Below, in pieces: positions 1 through 11,723 of a stretch of DNA of 64,000 nt. A program made the position numbers and the translations under genes. Under the pieces are notes generated by a model that had not been told where the DNA came from, made no database searches, and saw only the letters and a list, made by a program, of their open reading frames with translations. Where the stretch lies: positions 67,932,648-67,996,647 of the forward strand of contig NC_062228.1 of NCBI RefSeq assembly GCF_902686445.1, given 5' to 3'. The DNA is from Sciurus carolinensis (Eukaryota > Chordata > Mammalia > Rodentia > Sciuridae). Positions within the stretch are counted from its first letter, which is position 1. Each line of letters opens with the position of its first letter.

Positions 1-907
1 ACTGACAGCAGCAACCAGAGTAGAGCCTGGAAACTGAGGTGTAGTGACTAAGGAGCAGCAAGCGACAGAAGGATGGGAAATATGTGGCCATTGCCACATT
101 GGTGTGGACCAACCACCTCATGGCTCCATCCACCAGAGCCATGTATGTGCTCAAGATGGCGGAGGTCAAGTACGAGAGCACAAAGCTGCTCACCAGGGCG
201 AGGATGCTGTGGGTGGCCCTGCTCTCAGGAACAGACCTGGAAGGCAAGGACCTGTGGATGTGCTGGACCCTCTTCTTGTGCCTGGACAGGACAACTACCA
301 TGGAGACACTGGCCCACATCATGAGTCCCAAACACAGGATATCAGTAGAGGCCAACAGGGCTGAATAAAATGTAGCAAATTGTCTCCTGGGCGTTCTGAC
401 AGCACAATAGTCAAAATCCCTCATCCCAGTGAGATTTCTGCCACCCCTTATGTCCATCACATTGATGGGAATGAGGACATTCACCAGAATGTGCAGGACC
501 CAGCACAGGCACAGGGAGGGCCGGATGACCTTGGGGGATCTAATCCTGAGCTGCGCCCACTTGGAGTTACTGGGGCTGATGGTGATGGCCTGAAAGATAC
601 TCAAGAGGCATGGGGAGCCGAGCGATACCCCCCTGGCCACTCTGTGGAAATAGAAGACAAGTTTACAAGTGACATCATCTAGGGAATGATCGAGGCCGAA
701 GGCCACCATTGTCTGAGGGACACCTTTACAGAGGAGAGCCATGAAGTTGGCCCAGGCCAGGTTCCTGAGAATCAGATCTGTGGGCTTCACCCTGTTCCCA
801 GCGAGGTCACTGAGCACAGCACAGCAGAGGAAGGTAGAGTTGCCCAGGATGCCCACTGCAGTCTGGAACAGGAAGACGAGTCCAATAGCCAAGTCTCTAG
901 AAGCCAT
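1..907 (-). CDS. Vomeronasal type 1 receptor, intact, C-terminus beyond the window
   Basis: Seven-transmembrane pheromone-type receptor (V1R family) of vomeronasal sensory neurons. Reading the minus strand from the ATG at 907 (protein begins MASRDLAIGLVFLFQTAVG) gives 302 codons without a stop down to base 2, so the frame leaves the window open. Visible V1R hallmarks: the TM2 block KPTDLILRNLAWANFMALL, the TM3 segment with Cys81 and SPCLLSIFQAITISPSNSKW, extracellular loop 2 with glycosylation site Asn158 (NLT) and Cys168, the basic loop SRHKKRVQHIHR, and a TM7 ending near LLLLSHYTSVSRLY. V1Rs are usually about 300-320 residues, so only a few codons should be missing; the paralogue at 61595-62525 continues about 12 codons past this point before its stop. 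No lesion is seen. The start matches that paralogue. A 5' non-coding exon is usual for V1Rs but is not located here. V1R subfamily was not assigned. Confidence 0.9.
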   Translation of the reverse strand, partial: MASRDLAIGLVFLFQTAVGILGNSTFLCCAVLSDLAGNRVKPTDLILRNLAWANFMALLCKGVPQTMVAFGLDHSLDDVTCKLVFYFHRVARGVSLGSPCLLSIFQAITISPSNSKWAQLRIRSPKVIRPSLCLCWVLHILVNVLIPINVMDIRGGRNLTGMRDFDYCAVRTPRRQFATFYSALLASTDILCLGLMMWASVSMVVVLSRHKKRVQHIHRSLPSRSVPESRATHSILALVSSFVLSYLTSAILSTYMALVDGAMRWLVHTNVAMATYFPSFCRLLLLSHYTSVSRLYSGCCCQ

Positions 908-2381
908 GTGTCACGTTCCTGGGGAGCGTCCCTCTCTGCCAGGGTCAGAGGTCCCCTGACACACTCACAGGGTGGTTTTCTTGGCAGTGTGTGCACCACT
1001 GTTCTCCCCAACATCCACAGTCTCTCAGTCACCATGAGGCCTGTCTTTCACAGGAGCTGCCTGGTCCGGTGTGCCCTGCTATGTGGATACAGCTGACTTA
1101 GTGGGAACCGTGGCAAAAGCCCCATCTGCCACTCTTACCAGGGGCTGACACTTCCCCCAGTGCTGCTGGATAACCCCCAATTATAATCTCACAGCAACCC
1201 TGAATGAGAGTCCCATCTGGTGAGACCTCCTTCAGGTGAACATCCCTGTGTCCACAGATGCTGAAGATGTTCCAATCCTAGCACTGCACTGTCCAGAGGC
1301 CAGGACTTGGCAGAGCCCTGGGTGTCCAACTCAAGGAGCACAGTTACCCCTGCACACATGAGGGCAGGTGACAGTCCCCTCTGCACACCCTTGTCCCAGC
1401 CGGCATGTGGCAAACATGTCCCTCTTCCATTTTCCTCTGCAGTCTATCTTCTGTTCTGCTCTCCTGCTGATTAATTTCTCATTAATCCAATTTAAAGTTA
1501 TATAGGCCTATATTATGAGTGCAAAAAATGTGATAAAATCTAAAAATGAAAGAAAAGAACAAACTTACCTTAATATTGAAATACTGGATGATCTAGTTGC
1601 TCCGTGTTAAGATGGTATTAGAAGACCCTTAACCAATTCGTCATGAAATAAAGTATAATTATTAATATCTAGAAAATAGTCAACCATATTGCCTCTGTCT
1701 GAACATGCCAGGCACGGAGTGGAGCTCACGTGAATCCTTGTAAGTAGCATGCTTCATATGCAGGTAATGTAATCTCTGCTGTACTACTGTTTGCTAACGG
1801 ACAGGCCAACAATGGAAGGGACAATTCTGTCAGATACCCAGTCTGCAGGTAAGCCCAGAGGGATCTGGGAGAAATGGGCTTTCTCTTCTGTGCAAATGCA
1901 ACAGCAGGGATGTGGGTGAAGTCTGGGAGACATTAGAGAGACCTCATTAGGGCCTCCTTAATTGGAACTACAGGTATCTGATCCTTCTGTGTTTGATGCA
2001 CATAAATATGAGAAACACCTCCTATTGATCCTGACTTCTAAGAAAGAAAAACAGCCTCTCACTTGCCACTGGTGCATCAATAGAGACAGAAACTATCACC
2101 TCCCTCTGAACCCAGAGTCGGAGATGTGAATATGCACATCATGAGAATGTCCCTGAGCTCTGTAGATATTGCCCTCGAGATTCCCTACATTCTGGGATAA
2201 GTGACAGTTTCCCACTGAGCAGCCTGAATTTGCTGTGGGAGGGAGGAATGGAGAGCTGGGGAATTCTGAGATGGCCAGGCCTTGCTGGGCGGGAACCACA
2301 GTCAACTGTGGGCAAGAGCCCAGGAAGGGGACTCAGGGAGCCTCTCACCACAGGTGCCCTCCAGTCTGCCCAGCCTCTGGG
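908..2381 (-). promoter_or_regulatory. V1R 5' flank, presumed promoter and leader region
   Basis: Sequence upstream (in gene sense) of the left-edge V1R. No other gene is seen in it. It is conserved in the second copy (62526-64000), and its distal part (about 1880-2330) is also found reverse-complemented at about 16815-17240 and 28590-28870. In V1R genes the promoter and non-coding 5' exons normally sit in such a flank; the exact start site and splice sites cannot be fixed by eye. Confidence 0.4.
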
Positions 2382-5300
2382 AGAGTCCTCCCCCTGTGAG
2401 CACTCAGCCCCTGCTGCTCCTGGCCCCAGGAAGGGAGGAGAGCCCTGCAGATAGCAGTCTGCCCCAGACTGCAGGACACAATCCTGCCCTCTGCATTCTG
2501 TGGACGTGCAAGAAAAGAACTCACCTCTGCACACAGCTTGCCTGTGTGGTGCTGGCTCCCAGGCAGTGCATGGTCAGAGGACAGAGGACAGGCCCACAGG
2601 TCAGAAGGAGGCACAACCTGAGGGGAAGTCTTGATATCCTCCCACCTCACCCCACAAGAGAGCAGACTGAGCCTGCTCAGTGTCTGGGCTGACAGGGTCT
2701 GCTCAGGGAGTTGAGGTTATCCCTGAAAAGCACTTGCTCCTGTAAGCAAGCAGGACAGACTTGTAGCTGAGTCTGAGCCTCCCCAGAGGGCCAGGCTGGA
2801 AATGTGGAGTGCTCCCCTCTTCTGGGAAGTGTGGCTGAGTGGAGCCCAGGGACAGACATGGGAGCCCTGGGGTTCTGAGGAGAGGGGCTGAGAGCAGAAG
2901 GCAGCTACTGCACTGCCTTCCTGAGAATCCCCCAGGTTCAGCTGAGGATCTTTCCACACTTCCTGATAGATGCATATGCTGGGAAGGAAGGTGAGGGGAC
3001 GGAGACAGCCATTCCGTGGTATCCTGCAGAACCCACCCCTGCCTTGAGCAGATGGTCTGAAAGTGACCACGGCTGCCTTGTCCAGGGCACGTGGGATGGG
3101 GTGTACTAGCACTGCAGAGTGGGAAGAGCAGTGAGGGAGCCAGCCAGTCAGATCTACAGCAGGGCTGGGGTGATCAGCCTGCTCACTCAGGGTCCTCCCT
3201 CCCTCTGCCTTTGAGCACTGCTGAGTGGTGGGTCTGTGCACAGGCTGACTCCCTCTGAGGCCCCTACAGAGCAGAGGCTGTCTGGCCTCAGGTCTCCTGA
3301 GTCCTAACAGACCTGCCTTTAGTGCCTCAAGTGACTTCACCTTTGTGTGCCTCAGTCTCCCCTGCAGCAGTACTGGGGAGTGACCAAGGTGTGGAAGCCC
3401 AGGTTCCACTCCTGGCACAGGCAAATTCTCTGTATATGCAGCAGCTTTCAGCTGGGAGAAGAGTGCAGCTCCCAGAGCTTGCTGAGCTAGACTGTGTGAA
3501 CGATTCCCCCACCTTCCATGGTGCAGTGAGCTGGAGCTCATTACTTACCCTTGGGTGTCCCAGGCATCCTCTGCAAAACAGGAAACAGTACAAGTGGCAT
3601 AGAGAGACACTCAGATCCAGTACTCGCAGTACTTAAGTCGACACTGCCCATGGTAGGTGCCTGCCCCAGAGGGACCACCATCTCTTAGGACAGACAACAA
3701 GTACATTCCTGAGAAAGAGCCACCCCCACACACACTGGCACCACCCTCCATTCCTGCCTGGATGTGTCCTGCCATCACGATACAGTAACATCAGTGTGGG
3801 AAGGAGCTATTATTTCATTGAAGATCAGCTTTTGGAAGGAGTGGCCTCCTCCTGGGATTTCAAGAGGATTCTGTGGATGAACAGTCTTGCACGAAGGGTG
3901 GACGTGGAAGCCAGCAGCAGGAGCATTGTGGTCTGGGCTGAGAAGTGCCCTGGCATGCGTCACACTCTCTGGGGCCTAGCCTTCCTCCCAGCCAGCACTC
4001 TGCACAGGAGCCTCATCTGCAAACTTCTTACAGCTGTGGGAGGGCAGGGAGGTGACACTGCCCTGCCCCCAATACCAAGGCCTTGGTCAGCTGGGATCTC
4101 CATCTCTGGTTGTGTGTGATCACCCTGCAGTAGAAAGGCTTACAATTCCACTGAAGGACCCCAGTCTCTGTGGCAGCAGGAGTAAGGGTGGTATGGGCAC
4201 ACGCTCCCCTGGGTGGCTCCAGACTCACAGCTCAGCTAGTGAGCATTCACCTGCTCCCAGATCTGGGCCTCCCTGTCCTACCTTGCCTGACAGCCATCCT
4301 GGAGGGAGAGCACCATGCTTCCCTCTCTCCCCAAGGATTCACTGCACCAAGGAGGAAAGTCCTCTCTAACCCTTTGAGCAGGCTTGGCTGCCCCTTCACT
4401 CTGTCCAAGTAACTCAGTGCTTGAGGGAGAAAGGGCACAGCACTCAGCGTAACCAGGACTCTGGGTCCCATTGAGGCTGAGACTGTGGCGGCCTCTTAGG
4501 TTCACTCCACGTGGGTCGAGCGACCTGCCCATCCTCTCAAATCATTTCATGATTCATCTGTGAAACAACTGGACTCCTTCTTCACTCAGTTGGCCTCACA
4601 GATCCGTCTGTCATCTGATATCCTCCTGTGACTCCCTTCTTTCCTTTTATTTCAAATACTGCTGTGTACACTGGGAAATATGCAGGTCTACATGCTCTGC
4701 TTCTCACCTCTTCTCTGCAGAGGCCACTGCACCAGGAGTGGACCCCCAGGCAATACTGTAACCGGCAGTATCCACTGGCCATCTGACTGGGCCCTCACAC
4801 CTTCCCTTGGCGAGACTCACTGCCCCAGGGTCCTCAGAGCCAAGGAGTTACTGCCTGGAGGCCTGCTCGCACCCACTTCCTTGCCCACCACAGCCAAGGT
4901 CTTATTTTTCCAACTCAGTTTATTTTTCCCCAAATACTTGAATTCCAGCTTCACTTTTCAGTTTTAACTACATATTTTATTTACTGCAATGCAAAAGGTT
5001 GAAATCTGATTGCAAAATAATTGTTATTTAGAAGCACCCTTATTTCAAAGCTAGGGAAAACAAACAATAAGATTCTTACAATTGATTTCACATCATTTAA
5101 ATGTGAATGTCAAATGATAAGACTATAGCATACATCTACAATGCTCACTACACAGAGTTCTAATATATTGAATTACTTGGGTGCATAAAGAACTCTAAGA
5201 CATTTATTTCATTTAGTGTTTTTATAGAGAAGAAGGAAGAATCTAAAATACTTATTATGTGACCAATAATAAAAAATTAGAACACATGATAATTATGAAA

Positions 5301-5735
5301 AATCTTGTATTTTGTGTTAGAAAAATGCCATTTAATATTTGGTTTATATTTTTATACAGATAGTGAAAGGAAGTGGAGAGGATGGAGCCAAGCATATGTT
5401 GTCTCACACAGAGATGAGCCTTCTGCATGTGCATGTGTGTGTTTTCTTCCTAGAATGTTTGCTGACACACCAGGCTGGGACGTCTGTGTTTTCCTAAACT
5501 GGTACTTAAATGAGACAGCTCCTCTGTTGACATATTTTATATATGAATTACTTCAATTCAGTTTGTAAGCTCATGGCCACAAATGATGGAGGCAGGAGAT
5601 GGGAAGCAAACCTCAGATCAGGAACCTTCCTTCATTCTGCAGCGAAGTCCAAAGATCAGGCATGGGAGGGCTCATTTTCTGGGAATGGAGATGCCACCCC
5701 CAGGTTACAGAAGGAGTCTGGGTTTCTGTAGTTTC
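2382..5735. other. Intergenic, nothing firm recognised
   Basis: GC-moderate sequence to about 4900, then AT-rich. Short open frames exist on both strands but none looks like a known protein or carries a domain signature. A stretch around 3320-3660 vaguely resembles an old MIR SINE and was not accepted. Confidence 0.5.
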
Positions 5736-5739
5736 AGTG

Positions 5740-6490
5740 CAGATTGAGGATGTCTAGTTTGGACCCTTGGGGGCTGGTTGTACAGGTTAGAACTGTAGCT
5801 TAGGAAGGTAGTTGTAAAAAGGTTGAGACTCAGTCCAGATCCTGAAGGACATGTACTCGAGTCTTGCCCACTGTTTTTGTTTCTCTGGGATCCACTGTTT
5901 CTCAGAGTTTCAATATTTTCTGTGACTCCATTTAATTTGTGATTGGGAAAGGTCAAAGTTCATGAACCAGCATTCAGTATTTGCCTCCTTCCTTCTAGAT
6001 GCACTGGGGTTGTGAAGGGGTAAATGTTTGCTTTTGGTGGAGATGCTGGGATCAGCCTGGGAAAGGATGAAAGTTTCCTTTATCCCTGCAGGACCCATTG
6101 TTATTTGGAAAGGATTCACTGGGAGAGGATAGTGTTTGGTCAACTTCACCTTCCTGCTCCTGAGCCACACTATCCCTCTGTTTTTCTTTGGGGGCTGTCT
6201 TGCAGGAATATTATCTTCCATAATCATTCAAGGTTGTATTAGATTTTCTTGGTATCCTTCATTTTACGATATATTTTTTATGGACTCAGATCTGTCAAAA
6301 TTATCTTCTAGGCAAATGGGCTCAGAAAGACATGAGCTGAAATTTTCTTATGTATGGGAACAGTCCTCATCAGCTCAACAGTTGGTCAGAAAGACAGTCT
6401 GTGCTGGAAAGTGGAACCAATGTTTATACCTTCACCTATGTAATGAGTCCTTAGAATTATTTTTCCTGAAACACTAAGGTCATCCAATGT
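5740..6490 (-). mobile_element. ERV internal fragment, same family as the element at 31427-40386
   Basis: Bases 5740-6240 match about 32230-32550 in order and orientation (shared landmarks: GGGGGCTGGTTGTAC-like start, GGGATCCACTGTTTC, the GGGAGAGG block and the AGGAATATT end). That second site lies inside a class I ERV read on the minus strand, so this is an orphan piece of the same family. No LTR is recognised on either side and no protein motif is clear. Confidence 0.6.
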
Positions 6491-6889
6491 CACATTATTC
6501 TTTTTATACTTTCATGAGGGACATGAGTTTTTGACCTAATTGATGTGTTTCAGTCTTGTATGAAACTGTCTCACCTGTGGTGCCAAGAACCCATTCTGAC
6601 TGGCCCCAGCATCCTTCACCAGCCCCCAGGCTACCTGTGCCCCTTGGCTGAGTCCTGCAGTGTTTTTCTACAAGATGGGTCAGTTCACTCTGCACAATGT
6701 CCTCAAGGTCCATCCATGCTGCAGTGTACTGCAGAATGGCACTCCTTGTTAAGCTGAAAGGACGTTCCTCTGTGTGAGATTCTATCCACTCACCACTCGG
6801 CCGAAACCTGGTGCTCCCTCCTCTCGGCTGTGGTTCTGCTCTGAACAGGTGTGTGGTGCCTCTTGGAGGTCCTACCTTTGTTGGTCCCA

Positions 6890-7060
6890 GTAGTGTCCAG
6901 ACATGTGATGTCATGTGTGGGTTCCATCTTGGTTTTGGAGGAGCTGCCACACTGCTTTCCACAGAGGCCACACCAGCAACCTTCCTCACTGGCACTCGCA
7001 TTTTTGTTTGTTTCTTTGTTTGTTTTCTCCAAAAGTGGCCATCCCTATGTGCACAGGGTG
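6890..7060 (-). mobile_element. Old L1 ORF2/3' fragment
   Basis: Short stretch resembling the end of L1 ORF2 in reverse (the CACACTGCTTTCCAC... motif, compare the clearer copy near 17940 in the young L1). Heavily diverged. A T-rich stretch and a short (TG)n run at about 7080-7100 follow. Confidence 0.35.
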
Positions 7061-7099
7061 GTCTCCATTTGTTTTTTTTTTGTGTGTGTGTGTGTGTGA

Positions 7100-9795
7100 G
7101 AACATATATATCAGAGTAAGAATTGAGAAAATTTTCTAAGAAGAAGATTTCACATTTTCCCTTTTTTTTCCAATCTTTATGACTCCAGTTACAATCCATC
7201 CCTCAGGTACTGCTGTGATGTGATGGTTTCAACCACCTCAGGCTGAATGATGGGGTGATCAACTGTCCACTCTGAAAGGAGTCGGTTCCTTGTCAGGAGT
7301 GAGCCTCCATCTTTCCTTCGGGATACCTTTTTTCATCTGGCTCTCTTTTCTCCTCCCTGTTTATTCTCAGGGTTCAAGCTCCTGTTATTTTCCATAAGTT
7401 ATTTGATTATTCATTTTCTCTAAAAGTAACTTGAGGACACCCATGACCCTGCGTGCTGTTGGTTTGCATTCCACTGCTCAGTACTAACTACTACCTCACA
7501 CTCTTTTGCTGTTGATTTCGAAGTTTTCACAGTAAAATATAAAACAGTCAATTGCAATGATTTTCATTCTTCAGTGGGAAAGACTCTGGATAGACATTCT
7601 TCATATAAACACAACTACTCTTTCCATTTCTCATTAAGAGAGGAAAGGTGTCCTGACACCAAGAGTTTTGAGAATCTCTCTGGCCTAGAAAAATATTTTC
7701 CTTTGTGAATAAGAACACGTGTGGAAAAATGTTGAAGGAAAAACAACAATGCTTAGACAGTAGCATTGTTTTAACTCCCTCAGACCAGAAGCAACCAGAA
7801 ACTCCACAGCAGGAGAATGGTATACAATGGATCACAGAATTCTCAGCAACTATAGAAACAAGGAAGACAGAGACAGGGGACCACTGGGTGATTCTCAATG
7901 TCATTTACTGTGCCAAAGCATAAGTGGAGCCCACAAGATAGTATCCTACTGACATAAAACAGGAAATCTTAAATCTCTATAGACTGGGGATTTAACTCTA
8001 TACTGGGGATTTATGTACTACAAAAAACACTATCAGGAAAATCCAGTAAATGCTCCGTTAGAAAGAGAGTACAGGGGTCTCTCTTGTGCCTCTTGGGGCC
8101 ACTTGAGATGCAGATGGTGCTGAGCACCATCTCTCTAGACACCATGAAAAATAGAAAAATGCCTCCTTTATTTTCTAGGAAGTATTTGAGTCCAAAAACT
8201 GCCAGTCTGTAGGATGCTTGGTGCTGTGTATGAGTAAACCCTCTACCTAGAGAGGATCCCTGTACATCCATAAACCCACCTTACTTTGCATTCCTTTCAA
8301 TGTAAATCTATTCAGTACACTCTCTGAAATAATTCAACATATCATAGAATTTGTCTTTTCTTTACAGTTCATTTTATATGAAACTCAGACACGTTAAGTG
8401 CACAGGATTCAAGTGAGCCTGGAAATGAGACAAGCATGGCCTCCTGTGTGTCTCCACCAGGACGAACAAAGCACTGGCATTGCTTAGAACCCCTCTTTCC
8501 TTGGCCATCAGTCTCCTCCCAGTTCCAGAAGACATGATGGAGTTTTCCAAGATAGACTAGTTTATCCATCATGGAACTTTACATCAAAGGGTGGAGTGTA
8601 CTGTCTTAGGTGAGGATCCTTTCTTTCAGCAGAGAGTGCTGGAGGTCGACCACACTGATGGACGTTCTTTTGCTGTAGAGTAACAACTCTGAAGATGTGG
8701 TGACTGCTTTGCATCAAACTGGTGCTCAGGTCCTGTGAGTGAGATCATTTCCTCCCCAATTTTTGCTCCTCTTTAACCTATGGACACAAGGAACTCTCTA
8801 ATTTGAAGCTGAGAACATGCCAACCACACACTGAATTGCTGAGGCCCTGATCTTGGATCTCCTGGTCTGCACACCTGAGAGCAATGTCTGTGGTTTATAA
8901 ATTACTCAAGGTAAGGTATTTTGTTATAGCACCCGAATGAACTCAGATGGGGTTCTACAGTCACATTATTTCCCGTGATGTTCTTACTGACCTAGAAGAG
9001 TACTTTGAAAATTCGGCCCCACCCTCTGTCTCTGAAGGACCCATTTTGTCACATCAGGTGTCCCAACAGGTGTGATCTCCTGAGCTCCAACACTGGGGCT
9101 CTGGCTCATCCTCCTGAGTCTGGTCTGATGTGCCCTGTCATCTGCAGGTTATAGGGTGCATCTAATTGCTTACAGAACAATACCTCCTATTTTTCTTCAT
9201 TTACAAGTGTCTTATTCTCTCTCTGGTATTTCTTAATGAATTCAAGAAAGCAAGTTGTCAACTTGGAATTTACAATATTAAAAAAGAAAACTTAACAAGG
9301 CAAACTAATGTAATTTCATTGAGTAAAGAAAATATTCAAATTGCACAGTGCTCAGGACCAGAGCAGATTCAGGAAGATGCCTGCTTGCCAGTTCATCTGG
9401 AAAGCATTAGTGGACAGAAAAGGGGAAACCATGCACAAAACCGAAGTGAGGCAGAGGAAACCAGGAGGCTGCAGCTTGCTGAGGCCTCATTCCAACTCCA
9501 TGACCTACTGGGAACCTGTTATATTATGAGGAAAAATCCTTAAGCTGACTTTCAGTTTGTTGAGCATAATTTAGGGGACAATTCTTTATGCAAAAACCCC
9601 ACTGTGTGAGAATGGAGGGACTCTTTGGCAACTTCAGTTTTGCTTAATAATTTCTATATAAACCAACAATGAAACATGCTTTTGACTTCTTCTCTGAATC
9701 ACTTTGTGTTCCCAAATTCCCAATCATGCTAGAGTATCTAGTTTTATCCTTCGTGGTCAGTGATGGGAGGGTAGTAACTTCTATGTAGGAAACTC
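7100..9795. other. Intergenic, nothing recognised
   Basis: AT-leaning unique-looking sequence. The longest open frames (7548-7904 minus, 9166-9543 plus) are about 120 codons with no recognisable domain and no conservation evidence available here. Confidence 0.5.
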
Positions 9796-9799
9796 CAGA

Positions 9800-9965
9800 C
9801 TGTTCCCTCTAGGGGAGGGGCCTTGGAGGAAGGGACCTCTGAGCCAGGACGTCTAGGGGAGGTGCCTCATGGGCAGGGGAATCTAGGTAGGGACCTCTGG
9901 GTTCTGCCCCATAGGGGAGGAGATATTAGGGGAGCAGGTTCTAGGGAAGGGACGTTAAGATGAGG
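9800..9965. repeat. Degenerate G-rich repeat
   Basis: Repeated variants of TCTAGGGGAGGGGCCT and GGGACCTCT spaced a few tens of bases apart. The similar start of unit B (27720-27790) carries the same words, so the repeat predates the tandem duplication. Confidence 0.55.
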
Positions 9966-10812
9966 ACCTCTAATGGAGTATCCTCCCTAGCAATTTTGGG
10001 TGACCATAGGAGTGTGGCCTGTTAGTGAGGGGACTCATGGACCTGAGCCCTGAGTGTAGCACATTTTGCACCTTGCCCTCCTGATGATCCTGGGAAATAC
10101 TTGGGAACTGGAATCACTCAGGAGGCCTATTTTGGAAGATACCTTAAGCCAGAAGACAAGTGACAGCTACCACGTCCTAGGAAGACCTCCATCCACAAGC
10201 TTTAGTAAGTGAGGTGCTGTCCAGCAAGGAACCAGCTATGATCCAACACTGGTGTTAGTAAGCCTTTGGATCTGTGCACCCCTGCATGGATCTTTAGGGG
10301 TTTCATCCTCAATGAGCAAGGAGGCCACACCCAAACTAAAGTTGGGAAGATCCACCTCCTAGAGCATGGACTTGTCAGGTGACCCAAGCTCCGGTGATGA
10401 CCACTCTATCCCCAGGGTATCATGTTCAGAGGTGGGGCTTGGGGAAATGCTGGCTCATGAGGACTCTGACTGCAACCTGGGTGAACCATCTGCCAGCTGC
10501 AAGGACTCCTAGCAGGAATAAAACTAGGTGGCAGGCATGTCTGGAAGAGGTAGGTCACAATAGGGGGGCAACCCCTGGAAAGGCACACCTTGTCCCCAGC
10601 CCCCTTGCTTCTCTCCTCTGATTTCCCGGCTGTCCTGAGCTGAGAAGAGGTTCTCCACCACACCCTTGTGCCATGGTCTTCTGCCTCACCTTTAAAGCAA
10701 TGGACCCCACTGACCATGCACTTAGACCGCTGCAGACAAGGAGCAAAATAAGAATTCCCTCCTTTCAGTTGTTTTTCTCAGGTATTTGTCACAGCAAAAA
10801 AAAAAAAAATCA
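9960..10812 (+). repeat. Tandem duplication unit A, left part (with an LTR-like end)
   Basis: About 750 bp here align with 27740-28512 (shared words TCACTCAGGAGGCCTA, GGACTTGTCAGGT, TGGTCTTCTGCCTCACCTT). Bases 10560-10812 look like the 3' part of an old MaLR-type LTR, ending in GTCACAGC plus an A-run. Unit B stops matching at about 28512 and resumes at the equivalent of 16668, so 10706-16667 is absent from B. Confidence 0.75.
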
Positions 10813-10895
10813 CATCAATCTGTCCATTTAGAATGTGGGAAAACAGACTACCCAAAGGAAAACAAGCAGAGGCTATTTCTACAGAGCTTGTCAGG

Positions 10896-11007
10896 TGTTA
10901 TGGTTTGGATGTGAGGTGTCCCCCAAAAGAACACGTGAGAGACAGTGCAAGAAGGTTTAGGGGAGAAATGATTGGGTTTGAGAGCCTTAACCTAATCAGT
11001 GAACTAA
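10896..11007 (+). mobile_element. MaLR-like LTR, 5' half, split by an ERV
   Basis: Begins TGTTATGGTTTGGATG and runs GAGGTGTCCCCCAAAA... to AATCAGTGAACTAA, the 5' half of a common old mammalian LTR-type repeat. The other half resumes at 16169 (CCTGATAGGGATTAAC-like) after a class I ERV. The family name is from memory and should be confirmed with a repeat library. Confidence 0.55.
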
Positions 11008-11348
11008 TGGTTAGGGCAGTGTGAGAAGGTTGGATGGGGGTGGGTCATCAGGCAGCCCACGTGCCAAAGAATGACCAATCAGACACCGACAGATAAACCC
11101 TAGTGGCATCTCACAACCACCCATCAATCAACAGAGTCCCATGGTAACCCCAGGGGGACACTAAACCCTCAAGCCTTCCCCACCTATCCTAGATGACAAA
11201 ATGCTGTGCCATCAGTGCTGGGTCGCAACTTCCCCAGCCCTTCACTCTGGCAGGCTGTTGAATCTCACCTGAGAGTCGATCTCAATAAAGCTTTGTTCAA
11301 CTTCTTTTGGTCTGATTCCTTCTGTGGCTACCCACATCCGGTCTTATA
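11008..11348 (+). repeat. ERV 1 5' LTR
   Basis: Starts TGGTTAGGGCAGTG and ends just before the primer site; terminal CA has decayed to TATA. It carries CCAAT-like boxes (near 11077) and the poly(A) signal AATAAA at 11284-11289. It aligns end to end with 15825-16164. Confidence 0.85.
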
Positions 11349-11350
11349 TT

Positions 11351-11368
11351 TGGTACTGAAGTCTGGGA
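11351..11368 (+). other. Primer-binding site, tRNA-Phe-like
   Basis: TGGTACTGAAGTCTGGGA starts 2 bases after the LTR. It matches the complement of the tRNA-Phe 3' end at 13 of 18 positions, most differences being transitions. The element at 31427-40386 has an equivalent site. Confidence 0.6.
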
Positions 11369-11723
11369 AGGGTATATTGACCTTCCCCTTTGGAAGATCA
11401 GTCCTATCCCTCAGGTGGACCAGAAAACTCCTGTATCATCCTTTTCTCTTCATTGGGGTGGACAGAAGTGGGGTAAGCTCCTTCCCTATGTTTACCTTGG
11501 CCTTCTGGTTGCCCCCCCACAGAACCTCACTGGTTCTTTTTGGGCACTGTTAGATTGTGAAGATTTCCACTCTCTGGCAAGCCCCTCATTTCTTTCCCAG
11601 CCCCCAAAGGCTAAGAGTAAGTTATTACCTTTGGCGTGCCCTCTGTCTTTTTTGGGTGATCACGACCAGGACATGGGACACCATTTTCTGCTCCTGTTCA
11701 CTCACAGGTAATACTGAAAGGCC

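Larger units (their letters stand above)
1..2381. repeat. Segmental duplication, copy 1
   Basis: This block, containing the left-edge V1R and about 1.5 kb of its 5' flank, is repeated in the same orientation at 61630-64000. The offset is 61629 at base 2 and 61619 near base 2291; the 10-bp change equals a deletion inside the second V1R copy. Similarity looks very high, with scattered substitutions and small indels. The true ends lie outside the window on both sides, so the unit is longer than seen. Confidence 0.95.

Noticed and set aside
44..1096. Several plus-strand frames over the left-edge V1R
   Set aside because: They are antisense shadows of the intact minus-strand receptor.
3320..3660. 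Possible MIR SINE (ACTTAC...GTGCCTCAGT-like words)
   Set aside because: The match is loose and patchy; no continuous alignment with a tRNA head could be read.
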